Positions 11,181 to 21,137 of a DNA stretch of 64,000 bases are shown here, one piece after another. How positions within the stretch are numbered: the stretch's first letter is position 1; each line of letters begins with the position of its first letter. The stretch spans positions 1 to 64,000 of the forward strand of contig JADLEF010000319.1 in NCBI GenBank assembly GCA_020846295.1, given 5' to 3'. The notes beneath the pieces are model-generated. The model saw nothing but the letters and a program-made list of their open reading frames with translations, made no database searches and was not told the origin of the DNA. A program made the position numbers and the translations under genes. Source of the DNA: Acidimicrobiales bacterium (GTDB lineage: Bacteria; Actinomycetota; Acidimicrobiia; Acidimicrobiales; CAIXPF01).

Positions 11181-11876
11181 ATGCTGTCGGCGGTCGTTGG
11201 GCAAGATCCCGAGCGTGCGAACGCTCACGGGCACCTCGTGCTGCCCCGTCCCCGCTCGTTGGTGCGCCACGCGGTGCCCAACCTCATCGAGGGCAAGCTC
11301 ATCCCCGTGCTGCTGTTCGTGGGCTTCCTGGAGCTTGCCGGCACCACCGGCGCCCTGCTCACCGCGTTGGCCTGGTCGCTCGCCTGCATCGGGTACCGCA
11401 CCGCGACCAAGCGGAAGATCCCCGGCCTCGTCGTGATCAGCGCGCTCGGCCTCGTCGCCCGCACCGTGGTCGCCATGGCCTCGGGCAGCCTGGTCGTCTA
11501 CTTCCTGCAGCCGACGATCACCACCGCGCTGGTCGGTATCGCCTTCGCCGTGTCGGTGCCCCTCGGCCGCCCGTTGGCGGAACGGCTCGCCCACGATTTC
11601 TGCCCGCTGGATCCCGACAGCGCGTCGCATCCGGCCCTGCGCCGGTTCTTCCTCCAGTTCTCGTTGGTGTGGGCGGCGGTCAGCCTGGTCAACGCGGCGG
11701 TGACGCTGTGGATCCTGCTGACCCAATCGCCGACGACCTTCGTGGTGGTGAAGTCGTTCATGGGACCGACGTTCACCGGTGCGCTGCTGCTCGGCGCCGT
11801 GCCGTGGTTCCGTCGCTCGATGCGCTCCGCCGGCGTGGCCGTGCGCTTCGCCGAGATCCCCGCCCGAGTGCGGTGA
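11181..11876 (+). CDS. Integral membrane protein (VC0807-like)
   Basis: Several hydrophobic helices; overall pattern of VC0807-type proteins. Confidence 0.6.
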   Translation: MLSAVVGQDPERANAHGHLVLPRPRSLVRHAVPNLIEGKLIPVLLFVGFLELAGTTGALLTALAWSLACIGYRTATKRKIPGLVVISALGLVARTVVAMASGSLVVYFLQPTITTALVGIAFAVSVPLGRPLAERLAHDFCPLDPDSASHPALRRFFLQFSLVWAAVSLVNAAVTLWILLTQSPTTFVVVKSFMGPTFTGALLLGAVPWFRRSMRSAGVAVRFAEIPARVR

Positions 11877-12604
11877 CCCCCCCGGCACCCGCCGCGCAGT
11901 TCATCGCCCACCGGGTGGGCAACGACCCGCTCGCCATCGCCGCGTGGGCCGGCCAGGCCGATCTGATCGAGGTCGACGTCCACCTCTGGCGCGGCCGCCT
12001 CGAGGTGCGCCACGCCAAGCGGGCGTGGCCCTTCGCCCGGCTGTGGGAGCGGCGGGCCGGGCTGCTCCCCCGCCACAGCGCGGTGCCCGACCTCGAGACG
12101 GTGCTGGACGTCGCAGCACGGACCGGCAGCGCGCTGTGGCTCGACTGCAAGGGCATCGACCCCCGGCTGTTCCCGCGCCTCGCCACCGCCACCGACGCGG
12201 TGCGCCCGCTGACGGTGTCGAGCAAGTCCTGGTGGTTGCTCGGCCCGTTCTGCCGGCGGCGCGGCGAGGGGGTGCGGGTGTTCCGCTCGGCCGGCAACCG
12301 CCTCGAGCTGCTGCTGGCCCGCCGGCTGCCGTCGCGGCTGCGGCTCGACGGGCTGGTGGTGCACGAGCGGTTGCTCGACGAACGCCTCGTCGCCGAGCTA
12401 CGCGCCGGCGGCCGGGAGATCGTCTCCTGGGCGGTCGCCGACACCGCCCGCGCCGAACAACTGCTGCGCTGGGGCGTGCGCGGGCTCATCCTGGACGACC
12501 GCGCGCTGCTGACGGCGATGCGGTGCGTGCGCCGCCCGGAAGTGCCGGCCACGGCGGCCGTTGCCGAACGGGACGTGCCGGACGGCGGCGTACGCAGCCA
12601 GTGA
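11873..12604 (+). CDS. Glycerophosphodiester phosphodiesterase family protein
   Basis: FIAHRVGND, DLIEVDVHLWRGRLEVRHAKR, PDLETVLDVA, LWLDCKG; GTG start overlaps upstream TGA. Confidence 0.8.
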   Translation: MTPPAPAAQFIAHRVGNDPLAIAAWAGQADLIEVDVHLWRGRLEVRHAKRAWPFARLWERRAGLLPRHSAVPDLETVLDVAARTGSALWLDCKGIDPRLFPRLATATDAVRPLTVSSKSWWLLGPFCRRRGEGVRVFRSAGNRLELLLARRLPSRLRLDGLVVHERLLDERLVAELRAGGREIVSWAVADTARAEQLLRWGVRGLILDDRALLTAMRCVRRPEVPATAAVAERDVPDGGVRSQ

Positions 12605-13297
12605 GAGCGCGCCGCCGAGGATGCCGTCCACCACGTAGTGGTTGGCGGTGGCGACCACCGCGAAGGCCATCGCCATCGGGCTGGCCACCGCGAACGTGCG
12701 CACCCACCGCTTCCGGGTGGCCCGCCACAGCGCCACGCCGACGAGCAGGTTCCAACCCACGTGCAGGCTCGGCACCGCCGCGTACTTGTTGACCAGGGCC
12801 GGCGGTTGCAGCACCCGGTAGGAGTGGGACAGCTCGGTCACCGTGTCGAACAGCCCGACGTCGAGCAGGCGGGGCGGGGCCACCGGGTACAGCGAGAAGA
12901 TCACCAGGCCGATGCCCCCGGACAGGAACATGGCGTTGCGCAGCCGCAGGTAGTCCGTCCGGCGGACGTGGTGCAACCACAGCAGCGTGGCGGCGATGAC
13001 CGGCCAGTGGGCCCAGATGTAGACCCAGTTGACCAACGTGGTCAGCGCGGTTCGGCCCAGCACCAGGTCCTGCACCGCGAACTCCTGTTGCAGCCCGAGG
13101 CGACGTTCGAAGGCGAGCACGTCCAACCCGTGCTGCACCGCCTCGAGGTGGTCGCCCTCGGTGACGCCCCGTACCGCGAAGTACAGCACCACCGCACCGA
13201 GGACGAGGCCCACCTCGGTGACGAGCTCGACGAGCGCGTTGACCACCGGGGAGCGCTGATCACGGCCGAGCCGCCCCCACACAGACATCACCGCCAT
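12398..13297 (-). CDS. PAP2-superfamily / inositol-phosphorylceramide-synthase-like membrane phosphatase
   Basis: NKYAAVPSLHVGW (PSLH motif), TANHYVVDGILGG (NHYxxD motif). Confidence 0.85.
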   Translation of the reverse strand: MAVMSVWGRLGRDQRSPVVNALVELVTEVGLVLGAVVLYFAVRGVTEGDHLEAVQHGLDVLAFERRLGLQQEFAVQDLVLGRTALTTLVNWVYIWAHWPVIAATLLWLHHVRRTDYLRLRNAMFLSGGIGLVIFSLYPVAPPRLLDVGLFDTVTELSHSYRVLQPPALVNKYAAVPSLHVGWNLLVGVALWRATRKRWVRTFAVASPMAMAFAVVATANHYVVDGILGGALSLAAYAAVRHVPFGNGRRGRHFRAAHAPHRRQQRAVVQDEPAHAPAQQLFGAGGVGDRPGDDLPAAGA

Positions 13298-13347
13298 GGT
13301 AGGAGCGCACTGTGCCCGAGCGCGGCCGTGCTAGAAGCGAAGGCGAC

Positions 13348-15015
13348 ATGGACGAACAGGATCCCTCCTCCGGCGAGGGCGGGCACCGGTGGTGGCGCGA
13401 CGCGGTGGGCTACTCGCTGTACCTGCGTTCCTTCGCCGACAGCGACGGCGACGGCGTGGGCGACCTGCCCGGGCTGCGGGCCCGGCTCGATCACCTCGAG
13501 GCGCTCGGCGTGGACCTGCTGTGGGTCTCGCCGTTCTTCCCGTCGCCCATGGCCGACTTCGGCTACGACGTGAGCGACTACTGCGCGGTCGATCCCCGCT
13601 ACGGCACCCTCGATGACGTGCGGGCGCTGCTCGAGGACGCGCACCGGCGCGGCATCCGGGTCGTGGTGGATCTGGTGGCGAACCACACCAGCGTTGCCCA
13701 TCCCTGGTTCGCGGCCGCCGCCGCCGAGCCCGACGGGCCGTACCACCCGTACTACCTGTGGGGCCTGCCCGGCCCCGACGGCGCACCACCGAACAACTGG
13801 GTCAGCTACTTCGGCGGCCCGGCGTGGACCCACCACCCGGCGAACGGGCACTGCTACCTCCACCTGTTCCTGGCCGAACAGGCCGACCTGAACTGGCGCC
13901 ACGAGCCCGTGCGCGAGGAGTTCGACCGGATCCTGCAGTTCTGGCTCGACATCGGCGTCGACGGCTTCCGCATCGACGCGGCGCAGACCATGGTCAAAGA
14001 CGCTGCGTTGCGACCCAACCCGGCGCGGGCGCCGATGCCCGAGGGCGGCGACCGCCGGCGGCAGTGGGACGCGCTCGAACACCGCCACGACATCGTCCAG
14101 CCCGAGACCGCGGACATCTTCCGTCGCTGGCAGGCGCGCTGCACCCGCGCCGACGCGGTGCTCGTCGGCGAGGCCCACGTCGAGCAGGTGCAGCAGTGGG
14201 CCGAGCTGGTGGACCGCGGTGGGCTCGACCTCGCCTTCTGGTTCGGGTTGCTGTGGGTGCCGTGGGACGCGGCGGCGGTGCGGGCCGCGCTGCGCGGCCC
14301 GATCGACGCGCTCGCCGACCCTGGTCGCATCGCCTGGGTCACCTCCACGCTGGACGATCCCCGAGCCCCGACGCGCTTCGGTGGCGGCGAGCGCGGCCGG
14401 CGCCGAGCGCTGGCGTTGAGCACGCTGGTGTGCGGGTTGCCGGGCGTTCCGTTCCTCTACCAGGGCGAGGAGCTCGGCCTGACCGACGGGGCGGTGCCGG
14501 AGCAGCACCGCGCCGACCGGATCGGCGCCGACGGGGACGAGAGCCGCGACGGCTGTCGCACCCCGATGCCGTGGGCGCCGGGCCCGGCGTTCGGCTTCTC
14601 CCCCACCGGGCGCAGCTGGCTGCCCGACGGCGGTCGCACCGACGCCGACACCGCCGACGCCCAGCGGGGCACGCCCGGCAGCTGGTTCGAGCGCTACCGC
14701 GCCCTGCTCGCGCTGCGCCGCGGCCGCTCGGAGTTGCGGCACGGTCCGTTGCGCTGGCGGGAGGCGACCGCGGCCGGTCTGGTGGCCTTCGAGCGGGGGT
14801 CGCTGCTGGTGGTGGCGAACCTCGGCACCGGGCCGGTCGAGCTCGAGGCCGTGGGGCTCCGGCCGGCCGGCGCCGTGTGCTTCGACAGCCTGGGCGCGGG
14901 ACCGGCGGACGCACCGGCCGGCACGGCAGCCGGCACGTTGGCCGGCACCTTGGCCGGCACGGCAGCCGGGCGCATCGAGGCGGACCAGGCCCTCGTGATC
15001 GAGCTGGAGCGGTGA
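13348..15015 (+). CDS. GH13 alpha-amylase-family glycosidase (alpha-glucosidase/oligo-1,6-glucosidase-like)
   Basis: DLLWVSPFFPSPMADFGYDVSDYCAVDPRYG, VVVDLVANHTS, GVDGFRIDAA, GVPFLYQGEELGL. Confidence 0.92.
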   Translation: MDEQDPSSGEGGHRWWRDAVGYSLYLRSFADSDGDGVGDLPGLRARLDHLEALGVDLLWVSPFFPSPMADFGYDVSDYCAVDPRYGTLDDVRALLEDAHRRGIRVVVDLVANHTSVAHPWFAAAAAEPDGPYHPYYLWGLPGPDGAPPNNWVSYFGGPAWTHHPANGHCYLHLFLAEQADLNWRHEPVREEFDRILQFWLDIGVDGFRIDAAQTMVKDAALRPNPARAPMPEGGDRRRQWDALEHRHDIVQPETADIFRRWQARCTRADAVLVGEAHVEQVQQWAELVDRGGLDLAFWFGLLWVPWDAAAVRAALRGPIDALADPGRIAWVTSTLDDPRAPTRFGGGERGRRRALALSTLVCGLPGVPFLYQGEELGLTDGAVPEQHRADRIGADGDESRDGCRTPMPWAPGPAFGFSPTGRSWLPDGGRTDADTADAQRGTPGSWFERYRALLALRRGRSELRHGPLRWREATAAGLVAFERGSLLVVANLGTGPVELEAVGLRPAGAVCFDSLGAGPADAPAGTAAGTLAGTLAGTAAGRIEADQALVIELER

Positions 15016-15740
15016 GCGACGTGCGGGTCGTGGTGTTCGATGACGCGGAGACGGCCGCCGGCCACGTGGCGGGGCTGCTCCTGGGACGGCTGCGGGCCGA
15101 ACCGGCGAGCGTGGTCGGCCTGGCCGCCGGCAACACCCCGCGTCCGGTCCACGCCCACCTGCGCGCCGAGGCCGGCGGGGCGCTGGCTGCGGCGCACCTC
15201 GTCGGCCTCGACGAGTACGTCGGCCTCGCCGCCGACGACCCGGCCGCCTTCCGCACCCAGTTCCGCCGGGAGTTGGTCGACCCGCTCGGCCTGGCGGCCG
15301 AGCGGTTGCACACCCTCGAAGGCGTCGCGGCCGACCTCCTCGCCGAGTGCGCCCGCTTCGAGGCGGCGCTGGCCGACCTGGGCGGCGTGTCGTGGCAGCT
15401 GCTCGGCATCGGCCGCAACGGCCACATCGGCTTCAACGAACCGGGCACGCCGTTCGACAGCCGCACCCGCCCGGTGCCGTTGTCCGAGACCACCCGACGG
15501 GACAACGCCGCCGCCTTCGCGCCCGACCGCGAGGTCCCCCGCGTGGCGTTGACCCAGGGCATCGGGACGATCCTGTCGGCCCGCAGCCTGGTGCTGCTCG
15601 CCACCGGCGAGACCAAGGCGGAGGCGGTGGCCGCCGCGGTGCAGGGGCCCTGCACCGTCGCCGTGCCGGCCAGCGCGCTGCAACGCCACCCCGACGCCAC
15701 CGTCGTGCTGGACCGCCCGGCGGCGCGGCGCCTGCGCTGA
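15012..15740 (+). CDS. nagB: Glucosamine-6-phosphate deaminase / 6-phosphogluconolactonase family
   Basis: GLAAGNTPRPVHAHL, LDEYVGL, GIGRNGHIGFNEPGTPFDSRTRPV; GTGA overlap with GH13 gene. Confidence 0.85.
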   Translation: MSDVRVVVFDDAETAAGHVAGLLLGRLRAEPASVVGLAAGNTPRPVHAHLRAEAGGALAAAHLVGLDEYVGLAADDPAAFRTQFRRELVDPLGLAAERLHTLEGVAADLLAECARFEAALADLGGVSWQLLGIGRNGHIGFNEPGTPFDSRTRPVPLSETTRRDNAAAFAPDREVPRVALTQGIGTILSARSLVLLATGETKAEAVAAAVQGPCTVAVPASALQRHPDATVVLDRPAARRLR

Positions 15741-15816
15741 GCCGACCGCCCCCGGGCGTGACGCCGGGCACGGGCTCGGGTGGGGGGCGGAGGCGCGCCG
15801 CTACTGTGTCCCGTTC

Positions 15817-17238
15817 GTGGCCCGCCGCCCTGATCGAGCACCCGAGCAGCACCGCGCCGCGGCCGACGCCGCAGCCCCGAGGACGGTCACCCGGGCGCAG
15901 CAGCTGCTGCTCGGCGTCGCCCTGTTCGGCCTGTTCAGCACGAACTTCAACGTCAGCGTGCTCGCCCTGGTGGTGCCCAAGCTGGTGATCGAGTTCGACT
16001 CGCCGCCCTCGACGGTGTCCTGGCTGGTGGTCGGCCCCACCCTGGCCTACGCCGTGTTCGGCCCGATGGCGGGCAAGCTGGGCGACCTCTACGGTCGCCG
16101 CCGGGTCTACGCCGTCGGGCTGGCCGGCTGCGGCGTGTTCGCGGCGTTGACCGCGCTGTCGCCCAACGTGCTGCTCGCCATCCTGTTCCGCACCACCAGC
16201 GCGGTGTTCGGCCAGTCCACCGCACCGACCGGTATGGCGATCATCAGCGAGGTGTTCCCCCGAGAGCAGCGGGTCAAGGCGTTGGGCTACTGGGGCCTGG
16301 TCATGGCCGGTGGCCCGGTGCTGGGGATGGTGGCCGGCGGCATGGTCATCGACAACGTGGGGTGGCGATGGATCTTCATCGCCCAGGTGCCGTTGACCGC
16401 ACTGGCGCTGTTCGCCGCGCTGAAGGTCCTGCCGGCCGGCCGGCGCCTGCCCGACGTGCGCTTCGACCTACCCGGCACCGTGCTGCTGTCGATCGCCGCC
16501 TTCTCGGTGCTCTTCGCCGTCAACCGGGGCCCGTTGTGGGGCTGGGACCACACCATGGTGCGGGTGCTGCTGGCCGTGTTCCCGCTGGCCGCCCTCGGCT
16601 TCGTGCTGCGGGAGAAGGTGGCCCGCCATCCGCTGCTGCCGTTGCGCTACTTCCGAACCCGGGAGTTCACCATCCCGATGGTGACCCAGGCGTTCTGCCA
16701 GGTCGCGTACCAGGGCGGGTTCGTGCTGATCCCGCTGCTGCTGTCGCAGCTGTACGGGTTCCAGGCGACGAGGATCTCCTTCCTCACCATCGGGCGGCCG
16801 CTGCTGTGGGGCCTGGCCGGGCCGTTGTCGGCGTGGTTGGTGGTCCGCACCGGCAACCGCCGCCTCGTCATGGGCGGCGTCGTGCTCAACAGCCTCGCCT
16901 GCCTGGCCCTCACCCGCATCGGGACGGGCACCTCGCAGCTGGAGATCGTGGCCCTGCTCGGCTTCGCCGGGTTCGGGGTGGGCATCATCGTGCCGCCGTT
17001 GATGGCGATGCTGACCATGGCGGTCGGCGAGCAGGACCTCGGCGTGGCCGCCGCCACCAGCCAGATGATGGTGATGATCGGCTCGGTCGCCGGGGTCCAG
17101 CTGATGCAGGCCATCCAGGTGTCCCGCCTCGACGCCGACGGGATCGCCCGCTCGTACCACACCGCCTTCGTGGTCGCCGCGGCCGTGTCCTCGTTGGCGC
17201 TGCTGTCCGCCGCTGCCATCCGCAAACCGGCGCACTGA
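15817..17238 (+). CDS. MFS transporter (drug:H+ antiporter type)
   Basis: 473 aa, DxxxRRxxY motif (GKLGDLYGRRRVYAVG), many TM helices; GTG start. Confidence 0.88.
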   Translation: MARRPDRAPEQHRAAADAAAPRTVTRAQQLLLGVALFGLFSTNFNVSVLALVVPKLVIEFDSPPSTVSWLVVGPTLAYAVFGPMAGKLGDLYGRRRVYAVGLAGCGVFAALTALSPNVLLAILFRTTSAVFGQSTAPTGMAIISEVFPREQRVKALGYWGLVMAGGPVLGMVAGGMVIDNVGWRWIFIAQVPLTALALFAALKVLPAGRRLPDVRFDLPGTVLLSIAAFSVLFAVNRGPLWGWDHTMVRVLLAVFPLAALGFVLREKVARHPLLPLRYFRTREFTIPMVTQAFCQVAYQGGFVLIPLLLSQLYGFQATRISFLTIGRPLLWGLAGPLSAWLVVRTGNRRLVMGGVVLNSLACLALTRIGTGTSQLEIVALLGFAGFGVGIIVPPLMAMLTMAVGEQDLGVAAATSQMMVMIGSVAGVQLMQAIQVSRLDADGIARSYHTAFVVAAAVSSLALLSAAAIRKPAH

Positions 17239-17254
17239 CGTCGCGCCGGAGCGG

Positions 17255-17373
17255 CAACTGTGCCGAAATGGCGCGGCCGCGGTCGATACCGCTCGGCATG
17301 TCGAGCATCTGCCCTGGTCACAGCTCCGCACGCAGCGTGGCGCCACCGTCGCGTGGACTTTTCGGCACAGTTG
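17255..17373. repeat. 14-bp perfect inverted repeat CAACTGTGCCGAAA/TTTCGGCACAGTTG bounding a 119-bp intergenic segment
   Basis: Arms 17255-17268 and 17360-17373 read directly. Confidence 0.8.
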
Positions 17374-17467
17374 GCCCAGCGCAGCACCCGCGGCGGGGCT
17401 CGGCCGGTACCAGCTAGCGTGGCCGGCACGAGGGGGCGCTCGGCGATGCCTCCGAAGGGGGTAGGCC

Positions 17468-19177
17468 ATGCAGTACGACCTGGTGATCCGCAACGGCACC
17501 GTGGTGGACGGCTCGGGGGTGGCCCGCTACCGGGCCGACGTCGGGGTGCGCCACGGCCGCATCGCCACCATCGGCCGCATCCGGGACAAGGGCCGCCAGG
17601 AGATCGACGCCGAGGGCCACATCGTCACCCCCGGCTTCATCGACGGCCACACCCACATGGACGCCCAGGTCATGTGGGATCCGCTGGGCACCTGCTCGTG
17701 CTGGCACGGCGTGACCTCGGTGGTGATGGGCAACTGCGGCTTCACGCTGGCGCCGGCCCGCGCCGGTGAGCGCCACCTGGTGGTGCGCAACCTCGAGCGG
17801 GCCGAGGACATCTCGGCCGACGCCATGGCGGAGGGCATCACCTGGAGCTGGGAGACCTTCCCGGAGTACCTCGACACACTGGACCGGCTGCCCAAGGGCA
17901 TCAACTACGCGGCCAACGTCGGCCACTCGGCGCTGCGCACGTGGGCCATGGGTGAGCGGGCGTTCGCCGAGCAGGCCACCGAGGACGACCTGCTCATGAT
18001 GGAGCGCGAGCTGCGCGATGCCATGCGGGCGGGCGCCATCGGCTTCACCACCTCGCGCACCACCAACCACGAGACCTCCGACGACCGGCCCGTCGCCTCC
18101 CGCCTGGCGGACTGGAAGGAGGTCGAGCGGCTGGTGTCGGTGCTGGGCGACCTCGGCGGCGGCATGTTCGAGATCGCCCAGGAGTCCGCCTCCCGCTCGA
18201 CGGACCCGGCGGTGCGCAACGAGTTCTACGGCCGCATGACCGACCTCGCCGTACGCACCGGTATCCCGTTCACGTTCGGGGTGCTGTCCACCACCCGCGA
18301 CGGCAGCGACTGGCAGGGTCAGCTCGGCATGATCGACGACGCCGCCGCGGCGGGGGCGCGCATGTACGGGCAGGCCCACTGCCGGGAGTTCTCGGTGCTG
18401 CTGTCGTGGAAGACGCGCCTTCCCTTCGACGTGCTGCCGGCCTGGAAGGAGGTCCGGTCGCTGCCGCTCGAGGAGCAGGCGAAGGCGTTCCGCGACCCCG
18501 CGCTGCGGGCCAAGCTGGTCGAGGCGGCGCACCACGGCGACTACGGCCGGGCCATCGGTGCCGAGGCGCGCCGGCCGGACTACCGCTGGATCCGCATCAT
18601 GGATTCGCCGGTGCCGCCCAACCCGACCGTGGCGCAGCGGGCCGGGGAACTGGGCAAGGACCCGGTCGAGCTGATGATCGACCTGGCGTTGGACAGCGAC
18701 TTCGAGCAGTTCTTCGTGCAGGCCATCGCCAACCGTGATCCCGAGCACCTCGAGGCGATCATGCGCCACCCGCGCACCATGGTGACGTTCTCCGATTCGG
18801 GGGCGCACGTGAGCCAGATCATGGACAGCTCGCTGCAGACCCACCTGCTCGCCCACTGGGTGCGCGACCGCCAGGCGTTCACGCTGGAGCAGGCCGTCGA
18901 GATGATCACCAACCGGCTGGCCACCGCCTGGGGCTTCGCCGATCGGGGCCTGGTGCGCGAGGGCTTCGTGGCCGATCTCAACGTGATCGACCCGCAGCGC
19001 ATCGGCCCCGCCATGCCGACGGTGGCGTGGGACCTGCCCGGCGGCGCCCGCCGCCTGGTGCAGAAGTCGAACGGGATCAAGGCCACCGTGGTGGCCGGCG
19101 AGGTCCTCATCGCCGATGGGGAGCACACCGGCGCCCTGCCCGGCCGCCTGTTGCGCGGCCAGGTCGCCACCCGCTGA
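17468..19177 (+). CDS. N-acyl-D-amino-acid deacylase family amidohydrolase
   Basis: YDLVIRNGTVVDGSG..., TPGFIDGHTHMDAQVMWDP, GNCGFTLAPA, FSDSGAHVSQIMDSS. Confidence 0.88.
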   Translation: MQYDLVIRNGTVVDGSGVARYRADVGVRHGRIATIGRIRDKGRQEIDAEGHIVTPGFIDGHTHMDAQVMWDPLGTCSCWHGVTSVVMGNCGFTLAPARAGERHLVVRNLERAEDISADAMAEGITWSWETFPEYLDTLDRLPKGINYAANVGHSALRTWAMGERAFAEQATEDDLLMMERELRDAMRAGAIGFTTSRTTNHETSDDRPVASRLADWKEVERLVSVLGDLGGGMFEIAQESASRSTDPAVRNEFYGRMTDLAVRTGIPFTFGVLSTTRDGSDWQGQLGMIDDAAAAGARMYGQAHCREFSVLLSWKTRLPFDVLPAWKEVRSLPLEEQAKAFRDPALRAKLVEAAHHGDYGRAIGAEARRPDYRWIRIMDSPVPPNPTVAQRAGELGKDPVELMIDLALDSDFEQFFVQAIANRDPEHLEAIMRHPRTMVTFSDSGAHVSQIMDSSLQTHLLAHWVRDRQAFTLEQAVEMITNRLATAWGFADRGLVREGFVADLNVIDPQRIGPAMPTVAWDLPGGARRLVQKSNGIKATVVAGEVLIADGEHTGALPGRLLRGQVATR

Positions 19178-19254
19178 ACCACCGCCCGACCGGCCGGTCC
19201 CATCCTTGAGCACGCCCCGGGCGGCACCGCTACGGTGTCGCCGGGGGTACTGAC

Positions 19255-20100
19255 ATGGACGTTCAGCTGGAACTGTTGGCGTGGGGGTACGGGCTGGTCG
19301 AAGGACCACGGACCGACGCCGACAACAACCTGTATGTCACCGACATCCCGGGCAAGGGCGTGTACCGCCGCTCGCCCGACGGCACCATCGAGACGCTGAT
19401 CTCCAAGCGCCACAGCGTGGGCGGCCTGGTGCTGCACGCCGATGGCGGCTTCGTGATCTCGGGCCCGAACGTGGCGCACTGGAAGGACGGCGAGCTGCGG
19501 GTGCTGCTCGAGGTCGACGGCGCCAAGGCGTTCAACGACATCCACACCGACGCCCAGGGCCGGGTCTACGCCGGCACCATCCGCAGCGATCTGGAGGATC
19601 TCAAGGCGGAGAAGACCCCGGGCGAGTGCTACCGCATCAACCTCGACGGCTCCACCGAGGAGCTCTACGGCGGCATCGAGGTCACCAACGGCATCGGCTT
19701 CTCCCCCGACGGGGCGACGATGTACCACGTCGATTCCACGTCGAAGGGCATCTGGGTGCACGACATGGCCGCCGACGGCTCGGTGTCCAACCGCCGCCAC
19801 ATCGGCCGGGCCGCCTTCGAGCGCGGCATACCAGATGGTATGTGCGTGGACAGCGACGGGAACCTGTGGGTGGCGCACGTGGGCGGGCGGCGGGCGGTCA
19901 AGCTGTCGCCCACCGGCGAGGAGCTCGACGAGATCAAGGTCCCGGCCAAGTGGGTCACCAGCGTCGCCTTCGGCGGCCCGGATTGGGGTGACCTGTACCT
20001 CGTCACCGCCGACGACCTCGAGCAGCCCGACCGCAAGGGCGGCATCTGGCGCTGCCGGCCCGGCGTGACCGGGATGCCGACCCCGCCGGCTCGGGTCTGA
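19255..20100 (+). CDS. SMP-30/gluconolactonase-like protein
   Basis: WGYGLVEGPRTDADNNLYVTDI, EVTNGIGFSPDGATMYHVDS, IPDGMCVDSDGNLWVAHVGG. Confidence 0.9.
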   Translation: MDVQLELLAWGYGLVEGPRTDADNNLYVTDIPGKGVYRRSPDGTIETLISKRHSVGGLVLHADGGFVISGPNVAHWKDGELRVLLEVDGAKAFNDIHTDAQGRVYAGTIRSDLEDLKAEKTPGECYRINLDGSTEELYGGIEVTNGIGFSPDGATMYHVDSTSKGIWVHDMAADGSVSNRRHIGRAAFERGIPDGMCVDSDGNLWVAHVGGRRAVKLSPTGEELDEIKVPAKWVTSVAFGGPDWGDLYLVTADDLEQPDRKGGIWRCRPGVTGMPTPPARV

Positions 20101-20111
20101 GGACGGCGCGC

Positions 20112-21092
20112 ATGAAGGCGTGGCGGTTGTCCGAGCTGGGCCTGCCGTGGGATGTCCTGACGCTCGAGGAGGTGGCCTCTCCCGAACCGTCGCCGGGCAC
20201 CGTCCGCATCCGGGTCGAGGCCACCGATCTCAACTTCGCCGACATCCTGCAGTGCCAGGGCACCTACCAGGAGAAGCGCCGGCCGCCGTTCACGCCGGGC
20301 ATGTCCGCCGCGGGCGAGGTCGTCGCCGTCGGCGCCGGGGTCGCGCTCGAGGTGGGCCAGCGGCTCGTCGGCTCCACCGCCGACGGTTGGGGTGGCTACG
20401 CGGAGGAGGCCGTGGTGCGCGCCGACGGCGCCCACCTGCTGCCGCCCGACATCGACGCCCGCTCGGCGGCCGGGATGCACGTCACCCACGGCACCGCCTG
20501 GTTCGCGCTGCACCGGCGCGGGCACCTCCAGCCGGGCGAGACCGTCCTGGTGCTCGCTGCGGCCGGTGGGGTCGGCGCCGCCGCGGTGCAGCTGGCCAAG
20601 GCGCACGGCTGCCGGGTGCTGGCTGCCGCCGGCGGGCCCGACAAGGTCGAGACGTGCCGCCGGCTCGGGGCCGACGCGGTGATCGACTACACCAACGACG
20701 ACCTGTACGCCACGGTGATGGCCGCCACCGACGGCCGTGGCGTCGATGTCGTGTACGACCCGGTCGGTGGCGGGTACTTCGACATCGCCCGGCGCCTGGT
20801 GGCCTTCGAAGGACGGCTGCTGGTGGTCGGCTTCGCCAGCGGCACGATCCCCAGCGCGCCGATGAACCACGTGCTGGTGAAGAACTACTCGATCGTCGGC
20901 GTGCACATGGGGGCCTACCGCACCCAGGCGCCGGAGGTCATCGACCGCTGCTACGAGCAGCTGTGGGAGCTGCAGCGCAGCGGCACCGTGGAGCCGCTCA
21001 TCAGCGCCACCATCGGCCTGGCCGACGTGCCCGACGCGCTGCGCGGCCTGTTCAACCGGACCACAACCGGCCGGGTGGTGTTCGCCCCGTAG
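20112..21092 (+). CDS. NADPH:quinone oxidoreductase-like MDR protein
   Basis: PGMSAAGEVVAVGAGV, VLAAAGGVGAAAVQLAKAHG, GADAVIDYTNDDL. Confidence 0.92.
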   Translation: MKAWRLSELGLPWDVLTLEEVASPEPSPGTVRIRVEATDLNFADILQCQGTYQEKRRPPFTPGMSAAGEVVAVGAGVALEVGQRLVGSTADGWGGYAEEAVVRADGAHLLPPDIDARSAAGMHVTHGTAWFALHRRGHLQPGETVLVLAAAGGVGAAAVQLAKAHGCRVLAAAGGPDKVETCRRLGADAVIDYTNDDLYATVMAATDGRGVDVVYDPVGGGYFDIARRLVAFEGRLLVVGFASGTIPSAPMNHVLVKNYSIVGVHMGAYRTQAPEVIDRCYEQLWELQRSGTVEPLISATIGLADVPDALRGLFNRTTTGRVVFAP

Positions 21093-21099
21093 CGCTCGA

Positions 21100-21136
21100 C
21101 CGGGGGGCGCCGGGCCAGCCGGCCCGCGCCCCCCGG
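21100..21136. terminator. GC-rich hairpin between convergent genes: ccggggggcgccgggcc-agcc-ggcccgcgccccccgg (one bulge)
   Basis: Direct reading; located between stops of 20112-21092(+) and 21138-22334(-). Confidence 0.65.
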
Positions 21137-21137
21137 C

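Noticed and set aside
9719-12604. 961-aa plus-strand ORF
   Set aside because: Only the final ~244 residues (GDPD) are protein-like; the rest is antisense to the acyl-CoA dehydrogenase.
14925-14975. GGCACGGCAGCC/GGCACGTTGGCC repeats in the GH13 C-terminus (GTAAGTLAGTLAGTAAG)
   Set aside because: Ordinary low-complexity Ala/Gly linker drift; little to support function.
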